Below are positions 11,774 to 20,891 of a stretch of 64,000 bases of DNA, piece after piece. Origin of the DNA: an uncultured Candidatus Altimarinota bacterium (GTDB lineage Bacteria; Patescibacteriota; Gracilibacteria; BD1-5; UBA6164); assembly GCA_937944145.1 (NCBI GenBank), contig CALDZK010000004.1, forward strand, positions 203,113 to 267,112, read 5' to 3'. The notes below the pieces were generated by a model that was not told the origin of the DNA, did not search any database, and was given only the letters and a program-made list of their open reading frames with translations. The first letter of the stretch is position 1. Each line of letters starts with the position of its first letter. A program made the position numbers and the translations under genes.

Positions 11774-11828
11774 GGAGACAGTGTAGTTTTAGAAAATAAT
11801 GTAGGGGTTCCCTGGATTTGTTACAAGA

Positions 11829-12829
<1,001 letters not shown>

Positions 12830-13140
12830 TTTTGTGTCCAATCGTTAAAAAAATGTTAATATCTAGTTTTTTATGGCTTATATTAAGTAAACCTTAAGAT
12901 AGTTTTATTGTTTTTCATTCTTATGTCAAACATATGTCTAAATAAACAACTAGACAAAAACGAAAAATAATTTTTGTGTATTTTGCAATAAAAAATTAGA
13001 GTTTTTAACATTTTATTTACAGAGTAAATAATAGAGCGAAAGTATATAAAGTGAGTATATATAATTTTGTAGTATTTTTTCTTGATATCTGTAAAATATT
13101 ACTAAAATAGTAATGTTTTAATATTTACCTACATAGTAAC
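12830..13140. other. AT-rich divergent intergenic region (rsmH / suf operon)
   Basis: About 310 bases with no credible reading frame. It must hold the rsmH promoter (minus) and the suf promoter (plus). Visible candidates: TATAAT at 13060-13065 and the palindrome described separately at 13098-13114. A 19-base stretch TATAAAGTGAGTATATATA near 13043-13062 recurs upstream of recA around 49505-49523. Confidence 0.6.
13098..13114 (+). promoter_or_regulatory. Palindrome upstream of sufC, possible Rrf2-type operator
   Basis: A perfect inverted repeat ATTACT-AAAAT-AGTAAT, 26 bases before the sufC GTG. The operon ends with an Rrf2-family regulator gene, and such regulators bind short palindromes ahead of Fe-S genes, so autoregulation is a reasonable inference. 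No binding data support it. Confidence 0.45.
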
Positions 13141-13920
13141 GTGATACAAATACAAAACTTAGAAGTTCAAGCAGGAGAAAAAGATATACTCAAATGAGTG
13201 AGTCTTGATTTTGAGCTTTGAAAAAATTATTGTCTCCTGGGAAAAAATGGAAGTGGGAAATCAACACTCTCAAGTGTTCTTATGGGGCACCCGAAATACG
13301 AAGTCACAGGAGGAGCAATAACTATCTCTAGCCCTCACCCCACCCCTCTCCCAAAAGGAGAAGGAGAAGCTGCAGATCTCTTGGAGATGGAACCAGACGA
13401 GAGAAGCCAGTCAGGTATATTTCTCAGTTTTCAAAATATTCCTGAGATAAAGGGAGTGAAGTTGAGTGAATACCTCAGAACTATTTTTAACATCTCTGAA
13501 AAAGGAAAAAATGAGGAATTTAAAGAACTCTCTCCATTTCTCTTTAAGAGGTTTGTGAAAAAACACTTAGAAGAGCTCCATATAGATGAAAAGTTTCTTG
13601 ATAGAGATCTGAACGTATGATTTAGTGGAGGAGAAAAGAGAAAAATAGAAATACTCCAGATGAAACTTATAGGACCAAAATACATTATTTTGGATGAAAT
13701 AGATAGTGGATTGGATCTGGATGCGTTCAAAACAGTTGCGACTATGCTGCAATCTATAAGTAGTGAAAATAATTCTATTATTATTATTACGCATTACTTT
13801 ACGATACTCGAGTATATCGATGTCGATAGAGTCTTTGTGATGAAGGATGGGAATATAGTAAAAGAGGGAGGAAAAGAACTTGCTGACCAAATTAGTCAGG
13901 AAGGGTTTGGAGAAATATAG
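13141..13920 (+). CDS. sufC: Fe-S cluster assembly ATPase SufC
   Basis: The ABC-type ATPase of the SufBCD scaffold. The 259-residue protein has Walker A (GKNGSGKST), the Q-loop region (GIFLSFQNIPEI), the signature motif FSGGEKRK, Walker B (YIILDEIDSGLD) and the H-loop (IITHYF). The start is GTG; no in-frame ATG exists upstream. Residues ~64-81 (SPHPTPLPKGEG and following) are encoded by a palindromic repeat copy inserted in frame where SufC normally has a short GEDLLEL-type turn. The insert lies outside the nucleotide-binding motifs, so the enzyme is probably functional. First gene of the SUF operon. Confidence 0.96.
13330..13385 (+). repeat. Palindromic repeat copy inside sufC
   Basis: Copy of the CCCTCACCC(C/T)..CCCTCTCCC...GGAGAAGGA repeat, followed by the GAAGCTGCAG core also seen in the sufS copy. 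Here it is translated in frame as a Pro/Gly/Glu-rich peptide (see the finding on protein-embedded repeats). Confidence 0.85.
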
Positions 13921-14025
13921 CCCTCACCCTAACCCTCTCCCATTGGGAGAGGGTATGAGTTAAAATAATGAAATATTGTAGCTTCATTTCTCCCTTTGGG
14001 AGAAACTAGAATGAGGGCAACACAA
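13919..14025. repeat. Intergenic copy of the palindromic repeat
   Basis: About 105 bases directly after the sufC stop. Outer ends GCCCTCACCCTAA and AGAATGAGGGCA are imperfect inverted repeats; each end is itself a hairpin (CCCTCTCCC/GGGAGAGGG and TTCTCCC/GGGAGAA), joined by an AT-rich centre. This is the only complete, non-coding copy in the window and shows the likely full structure of the element: a small, MITE-like unit with no coding capacity. Confidence 0.8.
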
Positions 14026-14086
14026 TAGAAAATAAATACAAAAAATCTCTCACGAGTTTGAGAGAAGTATGTTCTTAATAAAAAAA

Positions 14087-14112
14087 AGCTATCCTCACAT
14101 CATGAGGACAGC
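14087..14112 (-). terminator. Rho-independent terminator of the small minus-strand membrane gene
   Basis: Inverted repeat GCTATCCTCA/TGAGGACAGC. Read on the minus strand it is followed by seven T residues and lies 10 bases after the stop at 14122. Confidence 0.7.
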
Positions 14113-14121
14113 AAAAACTTT

Positions 14122-14310
14122 TTACGGCAATAATGCTGAAATAATAGTGTTTGTTTTTAGGAATATTTTAAGGAGTATTCCAAAAACAGTCAGTATTATC
14201 AACAATTTTAGTGTTCTCTCTATTTCCTCAGAAAAGAAGAAAATCAGCACTATTGCTATTATGAGTAATGTATCTACACCCATATTTACCTCTTTGTCTA
14301 CTAATTTCAT
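14122..14310 (-). CDS. Small membrane protein (62 aa), start uncertain
   Basis: Frame ending in TAA at 14122. Starting at ATG 14310 it gives 62 residues with two hydrophobic helices (TLLIIAIVLIFFF and LKLLIILTVFGILLKIFLK). The frame stays open upstream into the opposite strand of sufB, but a start there would run antisense to a conserved gene. A terminator follows directly. It interrupts the suf operon on the opposite strand between sufC and sufB. No family recognised. Confidence 0.5.
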   Translation of the reverse strand: MKLVDKEVNMGVDTLLIIAIVLIFFFSEEIERTLKLLIILTVFGILLKIFLKTNTIISALLP

Positions 14311-14401
14311 AGGCTTCTCTGGATTAAGAGAATTATTTAACCTAAAAACAAGTAGTCTTACTATACAACAAAATAAAAATTTTACAAATAATTTATAAAT
14401 T

Positions 14402-15805
14402 ATGTCAACTTCTACCGTAACCGTCGAAAACACTTGGGACTTCTCAGATGACATTGCCTACAAAGGTGATGCGATTCAGGGAATTAATGAAACAGTGGTG
14501 AGAGAGATCTCTACTGCAAATGAGGAACCAAGCTGGATGCTGGAGAAACGTCTGGAGGCACTCAAGCTCTATGAAGCACGTCCTATGCCAAATTGGGGTC
14601 CAGATCTCTCAGATCTTGATCTCCAGTCTATCTATTATTTCCGTAGACCAGAAGGTGCCGGAGATAATAAATCATGGGATGATGTTCCTGATGAGATAAA
14701 AAATACTTTTGATAAACTCGGAATCCCCGAAGCAGAGAAACATGCTCTTGCAGGAGTCGGAGCGCAGTATGATAGTGAAACAGTATATCATAGTCTGAAA
14801 GAAGAAATTGCAGAGCAATGAGTTATTTTTGATGATCTCTCAAATGCTCTGAAGAACCCTGAATATGAAAAAATTATCAAGAAACACTTTGCTAAGTCTA
14901 TCCCACTCAATGATCATAAGTTTAGTGCTCTCCACTATGCGGTTTGGTCTGGAGGAACATTTCTTTATGTACCAAAAGGGGTAAAGGTCTCTGAGCCACT
15001 GCAATCATATTTTCGTATGAATGTGAAAAAAGGAGGACAATTTGAACATACGATGATTATCGTAGAAGATGGTGCAGAAGCGCACTATATAGAATGATGT
15101 TCTGCCCCAAAATATGATGAGAACTCACTGCACGCATGAGGAGTAGAGATATTTGTCGGAAAAAATGCGACGATGAGATATAGTTCAGTAGAAAACTGGT
15201 CACTCGATACCTATAACCTCAATACCAAAAGAGCAATAGTAGAAGAATCAGGATATATGGAATGGGTCGGTGGAAATATGGGAAGTAACACGACTATGCT
15301 TTATCCATGTAGTGTTCTCAAGGGAGACAACTCTAGAGCTGATCATCTCGGAATTGCCTTTGCCAATGCAGGACAAAACCAAGATACAGGAGCGAAAATA
15401 ATCCATATAGGAAAAAATACTTCGAGTTCAGTAGTGTCAAAATCTATCTCCAAGGCAGGAGGGCTCTCGACCTATAGAGGACTGATTGATATAAAACCAA
15501 GTGCTACGGGAAGTGTTACCAAGATAGAGTGTGACGCTCTTCTTCTCGATGATAAATCAGGATCTGATACGATACCAGATATTCGTTGTGGAAATACTGA
15601 ATCTATAGTAGCTCACGAAGCAAGTGCCGGAAAGATAAACGAAGACGACCTCTTTTATCTCCAATCCAGAGGTATCTGAGAGGAGGAAGCTGCAGCGATG
15701 ATTGTAAATGGATTTATTTCACCGATAGTGAAGGAGTTACCTCTTGAGTATGCGAGCGAGATGAATGTGCTTATTTCCATGGAAATGGAATGAAGTATTG
15801 GATAA
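14402..15805 (+). CDS. sufB: Fe-S cluster assembly scaffold protein SufB
   Basis: Central scaffold subunit of SufBCD, where clusters form. The 467-residue length is typical. Motifs: [12 protein letters not shown], FRPxGA-like [29 protein letters not shown], the beta-helix core (HAGVEIFVG with UGA glycine, [10 protein letters not shown]), [13 protein letters not shown] and the C-terminal Lx[22 protein letters not shown] segment. The ATG at 14402 lies 480 bases after sufC because the repeat and a minus-strand gene intervene. The last 16 bases overlap the next small gene. Confidence 0.97.
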
Positions 15806-16143
15806 CATATTTTCTTTTTCTATCAATACTTATAGGTGGTACTTTTTGATATCCGTTTTTTCTAAATTTTTCTATTAATATTAGTTTTTTATATACATCT
15901 TATAAAATAGAACGTTTAGAATGAGTTGAGATTTATGATAAATATATTAGTGTTGAGGGTTGAAGTTGAATGTACTGTAACTTTCATTATCTATTAAATT
16001 GAGAATTAAGTAATAAAATTAAGAAAGATATAAGTGGTTCCTTTGCAAGTAAGTCTTATTTGCGTGATAAAGAATTATATATATCAACTTGAAAAAACTG
16101 TGAGTATTATTATTGAAAAGGAACATATTATCGTAACAGTTAA
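15790..16143 (+). CDS. Small membrane-anchored hypothetical protein in the suf operon
   Basis: A 117-residue frame whose ATG overlaps the end of sufB (ATG at 15790, sufB stop at 15803) and which ends 3 bases before the A-type carrier gene. Residues ~4-42 form one or two membrane helices; the rest is a Tyr/Lys/Gly-rich, probably external domain with CNFHY and CEYYYGKGTYY, two Cys that could pair. Codon choice (TTA, ATT, TAT) is much more AT-biased than its neighbours, suggesting later acquisition. No family recognised; not a known Suf component. Confidence 0.7.
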
Positions 16144-16146
16144 GAA

Positions 16147-16542
16147 ATGCTAACACTCGACAAAAAAACAGTAACCGAATTTGAATCTGAGGGAATACAA
16201 AAACTCAAGGTTTTTTTCTATGAGGCTGGATGTAGTGGAACCAAGATAAATATGGAAACAGAGTTTGAGGTCACGGATGATATTGAGCAACTCGAAGCAG
16301 ATTATGCATTTGCACTCTATGTTCCAAAGAGTGATAAAGAACACTTAGAACACGCGAGAATAACCAGAGTTGTCGTTGCAGATCATACAGGAATAGAAAA
16401 AACGAGATATGTATTTAGTAGTGACGAGGTAGAAGACCGATGTGGCTGTGGAACGAGTTTTGCTTTTGAGAAACCAGCTCCAGTGATAGACCTAGAAAAA
16501 CTCAAAAAAATGAGAGAAAATTTTATAAAAAATAAAAAATAA
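16147..16542 (+). CDS. A-type Fe-S carrier protein (SufA/IscA/ErpA family)
   Basis: A 131-residue carrier that passes Fe-S clusters from the scaffold to client proteins. The three conserved cysteines are present: one in AGCSG near residue 30, two in RCGCGTSFAF near residue 101. The C-terminal ~25 residues form an extra basic helix (LEKLKKMRENFIKNKK) beyond the usual ~110. Whether it is SufA or ErpA cannot be told. Start ATG 16147 follows the upstream stop by 3 bases and sufD follows after 2. Confidence 0.9.
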   Translation: MLTLDKKTVTEFESEGIQKLKVFFYEAGCSGTKINMETEFEVTDDIEQLEADYAFALYVPKSDKEHLEHARITRVVVADHTGIEKTRYVFSSDEVEDRCGCGTSFAFEKPAPVIDLEKLKKMRENFIKNKK

Positions 16543-16544
16543 TT

Positions 16545-17222
16545 ATGAACCTAACAGAAAACAAACTCTATACGAGTACAGACTTACAAGCAGAAATTCA
16601 TATAGCTGATAGTGTTTCAGTGATGATACATGATGAGGCTGATATCCTTACAAAAGTAACTTTTGGAAAATGAGCTTCACTCAAATATTTTGGGTATTTT
16701 CAAACAGAAAGTAAGCTCAATAAACTCTTTCACATAAATGGAGAAGAAAATAATTGTGAGGTATATGCGCTCCTAAGTTCAAAAGGAGAAAATATTACTG
16801 CAAAAATAGAAGGGAGACTCGAGAGCTCTGGGAGTAAGCTCAATATGCATATTGTCAGTTTTGTTTCTGATGGATGATTGATTGACCTTGATGGTATTGT
16901 AAATATCACCGAAGGGATAGAAAAAGTAGAAGGATACCTAACAGAAGAAAATATATTTGTCGGGCAAAGTGGAAAGGTGAGAGGACTTCCAACACTGCTC
17001 GTACATAGTGATGATGTAAAAGCAGCACATGCCTGTAATATGGAGAGAATCAGTGACGATAAGCTGTTCTACCTTCGTAGTCGTGGACTGCCAAGAGAAG
17101 ATGCTACCGTACTAATGCTCGAGAGTTATATCGCAAAAGTATTTGGAGATCTAGAAGAGGTAAACGAAGAACTCTACACGAATATAAAAGAAAGAATTTT
17201 AGAAAGGATAAAACACAAGTAG
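16545..17222 (+). CDS. sufD: Fe-S cluster assembly protein SufD (short form)
   Basis: Partner of SufB in the SufBCD scaffold. At 225 residues it is about half the length of typical SufD (~420) and holds essentially the SufBD core: beta-helix strands followed by VRGLPTLLVHSDDVKAAHACN.ERI (with the conserved His and the usual H-G-A-T-like segment), LFYLRSRGLPREDATVLMLESYI and a C-terminal helix. It lacks the N-terminal helical domain. In-frame UGA glycines occur at 16669 and 16877. It lies between the A-type carrier and sufS with 2-base gaps. Confidence 0.9.
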
Positions 17223-17224
17223 AT

Positions 17225-18532
17225 ATGTCTATAAAAAAAGGTTTCCCCATATTCCAAACGCATCCAGGTCTGATATATCTGGATAGTACGGCTACCAGTC
17301 AAAAACCATCACATGTTATAGATGGAGTAGCTGAGTATTTGTCATCGAGTTACGCAAATATTCATAGGGGAAGTTACGATATATCAGAACAATCAGAAAA
17401 ACTGTATGTTGAAAGTAAGGAAATAGTAGCAAAGAACATAGGAGCAGAAAACTGGAGAGAGATTATTTATACTGCAAATTCTACTTATGCACTCAACCTC
17501 CTCGCTCAGAGTATCTGGAGAACGTGAATCTTAAAAAAATGAGACAAAGTTCTAGTGAGTATCGTCGAACATCATGCAAACGTGGTTCCATGGTTGATTC
17601 TCAAAGAAGACTATGGGATAGAGGTAGAGTATATAGAAATCAATGATGACTATACTCTCGATATGGATGATCTATCTCAGAGGCTTGATGATAAGGTAAA
17701 GATTGTTTCTCTGGCCCATGTGAGCAATACTACAGGGCAGATTTTTGATTTGGAGAAGGTGAATAAGTTATTGGATGAGAAATACAGCCCTCACCCTACC
17801 CCTCTCCCAGAGGGAGAAGGAAAAACTGCAGTTTCTCACCTCATTTCAGGAGAGACTGATTGAAGACAATGACAGAAAAGGCCACTCTTTATTGTAGACG
17901 GATCTCAGAGTGTTCCTCATTTTGCTGTAGATGTGAAAAAGATAGGATGTGACGCGATGTTTTTTACAGGGCACAAGGTATTTGCAGATAGTGGTATAGG
18001 AGTACTTTGGGCAAAAGAAGAATTATTAAATGAACTTAAGCCTATTTTTTCAGGATGAGGAGCTATTGGGAGAGTAGAGCAAGAATCATTCACACATTCT
18101 ACTACACTTCCAGATAAATTTGAACCAGGAACTCCAAATCTGTCAGGAGCTGTCAGTTTACTGAAGGCATTTGAGTATATAGAATCTATAGGAGGATATG
18201 AAAAACTTGAAAAAATAGAACAAGAATTGGTTGATTATACACTGGAAAAATTAGAAAATACTCCAGATATACAACTGATTGGTGGGAAGGATAAAAATAC
18301 CCGTGTTGGAGTATTTACCTTTTATGTTCCTGCAGTACATAGTTTTGATATATCTGATTATCTGGCTGATAATAACATATGTGTTCGTGCAGGGCAACAC
18401 TGTGCTGAACCATTTATGGAACACGAGGGGCAACATCATACATGTCGTATGAGTTTGCATATTTATAACACGACAGAAGATATAGATAAGTTTTTTGAGG
18501 TACTTAGCAATGCAATTAATGATTTGAGATAA
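17225..18532 (+). CDS. sufS: Cysteine desulfurase SufS
   Basis: PLP enzyme that takes sulfur from cysteine for cluster assembly. The 435-residue protein shows YLDSTATSQKP, the HRGSYDISEQ loop, EHHANVVPW, VDGSQSVPH, the PLP lysine in FFTGHKVFADSGIGVLW, FEPGTPN and the catalytic Cys in RAGQHCAEP. It is ~30 residues longer than SufS of ~406 because residues ~188-217 derive from an in-frame palindromic repeat (SPHPTPLPEGEG) placed just before the PLP-binding Asp strand. ATG 17225; its TAA overlaps the ATG of sufU. Confidence 0.97.
17786..17865 (+). repeat. Palindromic repeat copy inside sufS
   Basis: Shares AGCCCTCACCC.ACCCCTCTCCC, GGAGAAGGA and the CTGCAG core with the sufC copy, and reads in the same frame (SPHPTPLP.GEG). 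The two copies encode nearly the same peptide in two different enzymes. Confidence 0.85.
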
Positions 18533-18933
18533 TGTTTAACGAAACCATAACATTTTACTCAAAAACACCACCAAATAAAGGAGTACTTCCAGAATTTGAT
18601 GTGTCTTTTTGGGAAGAAAATCGTACTTGTGGGGATGATCTGAAAGTGTACATAAAACTTGAAGGAAATGTTATAAAAGACTGGTCATTTCAGGGAGATA
18701 CAGCGATTATAACAACAGCATGTGCGAGTATATTTGGAGAGAGTATTATTGGGTTAGAGGCCGAGGAAGTATTTGAATTTGGATACAGTTATATAGAAGA
18801 ACTGATAGAAGCTCCAGTATCTGATAGACGCAAGCAAGCAAGTGTCCTCGGGCTTCTCACGACACGAAACGCGCTTCATAAGTATTTATGAAATGGGAGA
18901 AAAGATGTATTTGATACAGTATTACATATTTAA
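18532..18933 (+). CDS. sufU: SufU/IscU-like protein lacking the third cysteine
   Basis: A 133-residue NifU N-terminal-domain protein; in homologues it is a zinc-dependent sulfur acceptor for SufS (SufU) or a cluster scaffold (IscU). The first Cys (RTCGDDLKV) and second (TTACASIFGES) are present. The third, normally in a KC(A/S).L motif, is replaced: the local sequence is DRRKQASVLGLL, so Gln sits where Cys is expected. That would remove one ligand. ATG 18532 overlaps the sufS stop (TAATG), so the two are translationally coupled. Confidence 0.88.
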
Positions 18934-18987
18934 AAAAATCCTTATACTCCCTGTCTTGTAAAGAGAGGGGGGAGGTGAGTTGATGGT

Positions 18988-19383
18988 ATGATAAAACTCT
19001 CAAAAACAGGAGATTATGCACTCAAGGCTATATGTTATATAGCAGATAAACAGGAACTCGTGCATATAAAAGATATTTCTCTAGATCAGGATATTAGCGA
19101 AGCTCTTCTGAGACGTATTATTGCGAATTTAGAAAAAGCACATATCCTGCAAACTACAAAGGGAAGAAATGGTGGTGTAGCGTTAGCAAAAAAACCATAT
19201 CAGATATCGGTATATGATATACTCGAAGCAGTGGGAGAAGAACTTGGACTGACTGATTGTACCAAGGATATTTACTGTGATAAAAAATCTGAGTGTTATA
19301 CGACAGATGTGATGGGGAGTTTACAGAGGGGATTTAATAGTCTTCTCAAACTCAATACACTAGATAAGATTATTAAAAAATAA
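18988..19383 (+). CDS. Rrf2-family transcriptional regulator
   Basis: A 131-residue winged-helix regulator of the IscR/SufR/NsrR group, probably the repressor or sensor of this suf operon. Motifs: MIKLSKTGDYALKAICYIA, ALLRRIIANLEKA (recognition helix region), KGRNGGVALAKKP (wing), and three cysteines in DCTKDIYCDKKSEC that could hold an Fe-S cluster. A good ribosome site (GGAGGTGAG) precedes ATG 18988. It is the last gene of the operon, ~55 bases after sufU. Confidence 0.92.
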   Translation: MIKLSKTGDYALKAICYIADKQELVHIKDISLDQDISEALLRRIIANLEKAHILQTTKGRNGGVALAKKPYQISVYDILEAVGEELGLTDCTKDIYCDKKSECYTTDVMGSLQRGFNSLLKLNTLDKIIKK

Positions 19384-19420
19384 ATTTATATCTTTTTTAA
19401 CTAAAAAGTATCAAAAAACT

Positions 19421-19447
19421 TTATCCCAAGCTTGGGGTAAAAAAATT
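19421..19447 (+). terminator. Terminator of the suf operon
   Basis: TTATCCC/GGGGTAA stem with an AAGCTT loop, beginning ~37 bases after the regulator's stop. It is followed by A rather than T residues, so it is weaker than the hairpin at 19509-19539. Confidence 0.4.
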
Positions 19448-19508
19448 TAAATATATAGTTTTCTCGACTGTATACTACCGTTTTGGCTTCTTTAGTGGAT
19501 CTTCGTTT

Positions 19509-19539
19509 AAAAAGCCCTTCTAAATAGAAGAGCTTTTTT
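19509..19539. terminator. Bidirectional terminator between suf operon and rplA
   Basis: Stem GC.CTTCT/AGAAG.GC flanked by A-run on the left and T-run on the right, so it can stop both convergent transcripts. It lies 13 bases after the rplA stop. Confidence 0.8.
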
Positions 19540-19551
19540 GATATTTTCTAA

Positions 19552-20247
19552 TTACGCTTTATCTGCGTCCATATCTATTCTGATACCAGGACCCATAGCG
19601 TTACACACTACTACAGAGTTGATATATTTCCCCTTTGCTCCAGTAGGTTTTACATCCTGGATAGTCTGTAGGAAAGATTCGAGATTTTGTTTGAGTTTAT
19701 CTTTTCCAAAAGAGAGTTTTCCAAAGATAGAGTGAACATTTCCTTGTTTGTCTGTTTTGAATTCAAATTTCCCACCAGCGATTTCTGTAACAACAGCTAC
19801 GAGATCTTCACCAACCGTTCCTGTTTTAGGATTTGGCATCAGTCCTTTTGGTCCGAGGACTCTTGCAATTTTCCCGAGGTGTCTCATCATAGATGGAGTA
19901 GCAACACAGACATCAAAGTCGAGTGCTACTTTTCCAGACTCTATATCTGCGATAAGATCTTCACCACCAGCTACTTTTGCACCTGCTTTTTTGAGATCTG
20001 CTGCTGATACGCTATCAGAGAAAGCACAGATGTTTGGGACTTTCCCTGTTCCGTTTGGAAGCGTTGCAGTCGTTCTAATCATTTGATCTTGATGTTTTGG
20101 GTCAAGATTGAGATTAAAATGAATTTCTACTGTAGGGTCAAACTTTACCGTATTTGTTTGTTCGAGCAGCTCTACTGCTTCGTCCACTGAGTAGCTCATT
20201 CCTTCTTTGAGGAACTCTTGAGCTTTTCTATATTTTTTACCTGCCAT
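19552..20247 (-). CDS. rplA: 50S ribosomal protein L1
   Basis: Full-length 231-residue L1, the mobile stalk protein near the ribosomal E site. Motifs: MAGKKYRKAQE, DEAVELLEQT, KFDPTVEIHFNLNLDPKHQDQ, LPNGTGK, VLGPKGLMPNPKTGTV and the C-terminal VKPTGAKGKYI. It contains no UGA codon. It stands alone rather than next to rplK. A GAGTAC/GTACTC hairpin in its leader is listed separately. Confidence 0.97.
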   Translation of the reverse strand: MAGKKYRKAQEFLKEGMSYSVDEAVELLEQTNTVKFDPTVEIHFNLNLDPKHQDQMIRTTATLPNGTGKVPNICAFSDSVSAADLKKAGAKVAGGEDLIADIESGKVALDFDVCVATPSMMRHLGKIARVLGPKGLMPNPKTGTVGEDLVAVVTEIAGGKFEFKTDKQGNVHSIFGKLSFGKDKLKQNLESFLQTIQDVKPTGAKGKYINSVVVCNAMGPGIRIDMDADKA

Positions 20248-20268
20248 AAATATATTTTTAAAAATTAA

Positions 20269-20302
20269 AAGGTGGTAGCGAGTACGGCAGTACTCTTCCT
20301 TT
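20269..20302 (-). promoter_or_regulatory. Hairpin in the rplA leader, possible L1 autoregulatory site
   Basis: On the minus strand, ~25 bases before the rplA start, GAGTAC-TGCC-GTACTC sits inside an outer AAAGG/CCTTT pairing. L1 represses its own operon in other bacteria by binding an mRNA mimic of its 23S site. Here only the position and the stem suggest this. Confidence 0.4.
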
Positions 20303-20360
20303 AAAAGGCTTATGAATTATATGGAAAAATTTAATTTTGCAAGAAAAAAATTATACTATA

Positions 20361-20395
20361 TTGACAGAATATATTTCATATATGTAGTATATAAT
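20361..20395 (+). promoter_or_regulatory. Promoter of the 23S-like small RNA
   Basis: Consensus -35 TTGACA at 20361-20366. The -10 is TAGTAT at 20385-20390 (18-base spacer) or the perfect TATAAT at 20390-20395 (23-base spacer). Either would start transcription near 20397-20402. Confidence 0.6.
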
Positions 20396-20399
20396 GTGT

Positions 20400-20604
20400 A
20401 AAACATGATACTATGAAGTATTCATGTACCGACGAAGGACGTAATACGCTGCGATAAGCGTTGGGGAGCTGCGAATAAGCTTTGATCCAGCGATTTCCGA
20501 ATGGGGAAACCCAGCAACCCTATAATCAGGGAATTATTGCTATCTCAAGATAGATGGGAATTTACACATAACTTTTGTAGGAGGAAACTCCTACTTTTTT
20601 ATTT
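20400..20604 (+). ncRNA. Small RNA containing a 5'-domain fragment of 23S rRNA
   Basis: A ~205-nt transcription unit with promoter and terminator but no reading frame. Positions 20429-20514 closely match the 5' domain of 23S rRNA (around E. coli 46-130): CGAAGGACGT, CTGCGATAAGCG, GATTTCCGAATGGGGAAACC all occur in order and spacing. The first ~45 nt of 23S are replaced by an ACATGATAC/GTATTCATGT hairpin, and after CCCAG the similarity fades although two small hairpins follow. No rest of 23S, 16S or 5S is nearby. It could be a pseudogene piece, a separately made rRNA segment, or an rRNA-mimic regulator. Confidence 0.65.
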
Positions 20605-20605
20605 T
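20577..20605 (+). terminator. Terminator of the 23S-like small RNA
   Basis: Perfect GTAGGAG/CTCCTAC stem closed by a GAAA-type loop, followed by TTTTTTATTTT. It overlaps the last codons of the convergent yidD gene. Confidence 0.85.
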
Positions 20606-20838
20606 CCCACTGGATCATACCCTCCTTTATTCCATGGCATACATCGACATATCCTGCGTATTCACATGATTAAGCCTTTGAGGGCTCATTTTTTTGTAAT
20701 TGCTTCTTTGGTATAATCACTACAACTTGGTATGTGTTTACAGTAGGGAGGTCTATCCATCGACTTTGCCCAGATACTGTGGTCTGGAGAGAGGTAGTGC
20801 TGGTAGAGATCGATGAGTTTTAGGAGAAGTTTTTTCAT
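20599..20838 (-). CDS. yidD: YidD-like membrane protein insertion efficiency factor
   Basis: A 79-residue protein that in other bacteria assists YidC in inserting membrane proteins. It carries the family pattern: an amphipathic N-terminal helix (MKKLLLKLIDLYQHYLSP), CKHIPSCSDYTKEAI with the invariant Cys-Ser-x-Tyr, [27 protein letters not shown]. Four glycine positions depend on UGA, so standard-code gene callers would miss it. It is divergent from ruvA; no rnpA or rpmH is nearby, unlike the classical arrangement. Confidence 0.93.
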
Positions 20839-20891
20839 ATTTTCTAAAAATAATTACACTATAGAGCATATATATTTTTAGTTCAAAGACA

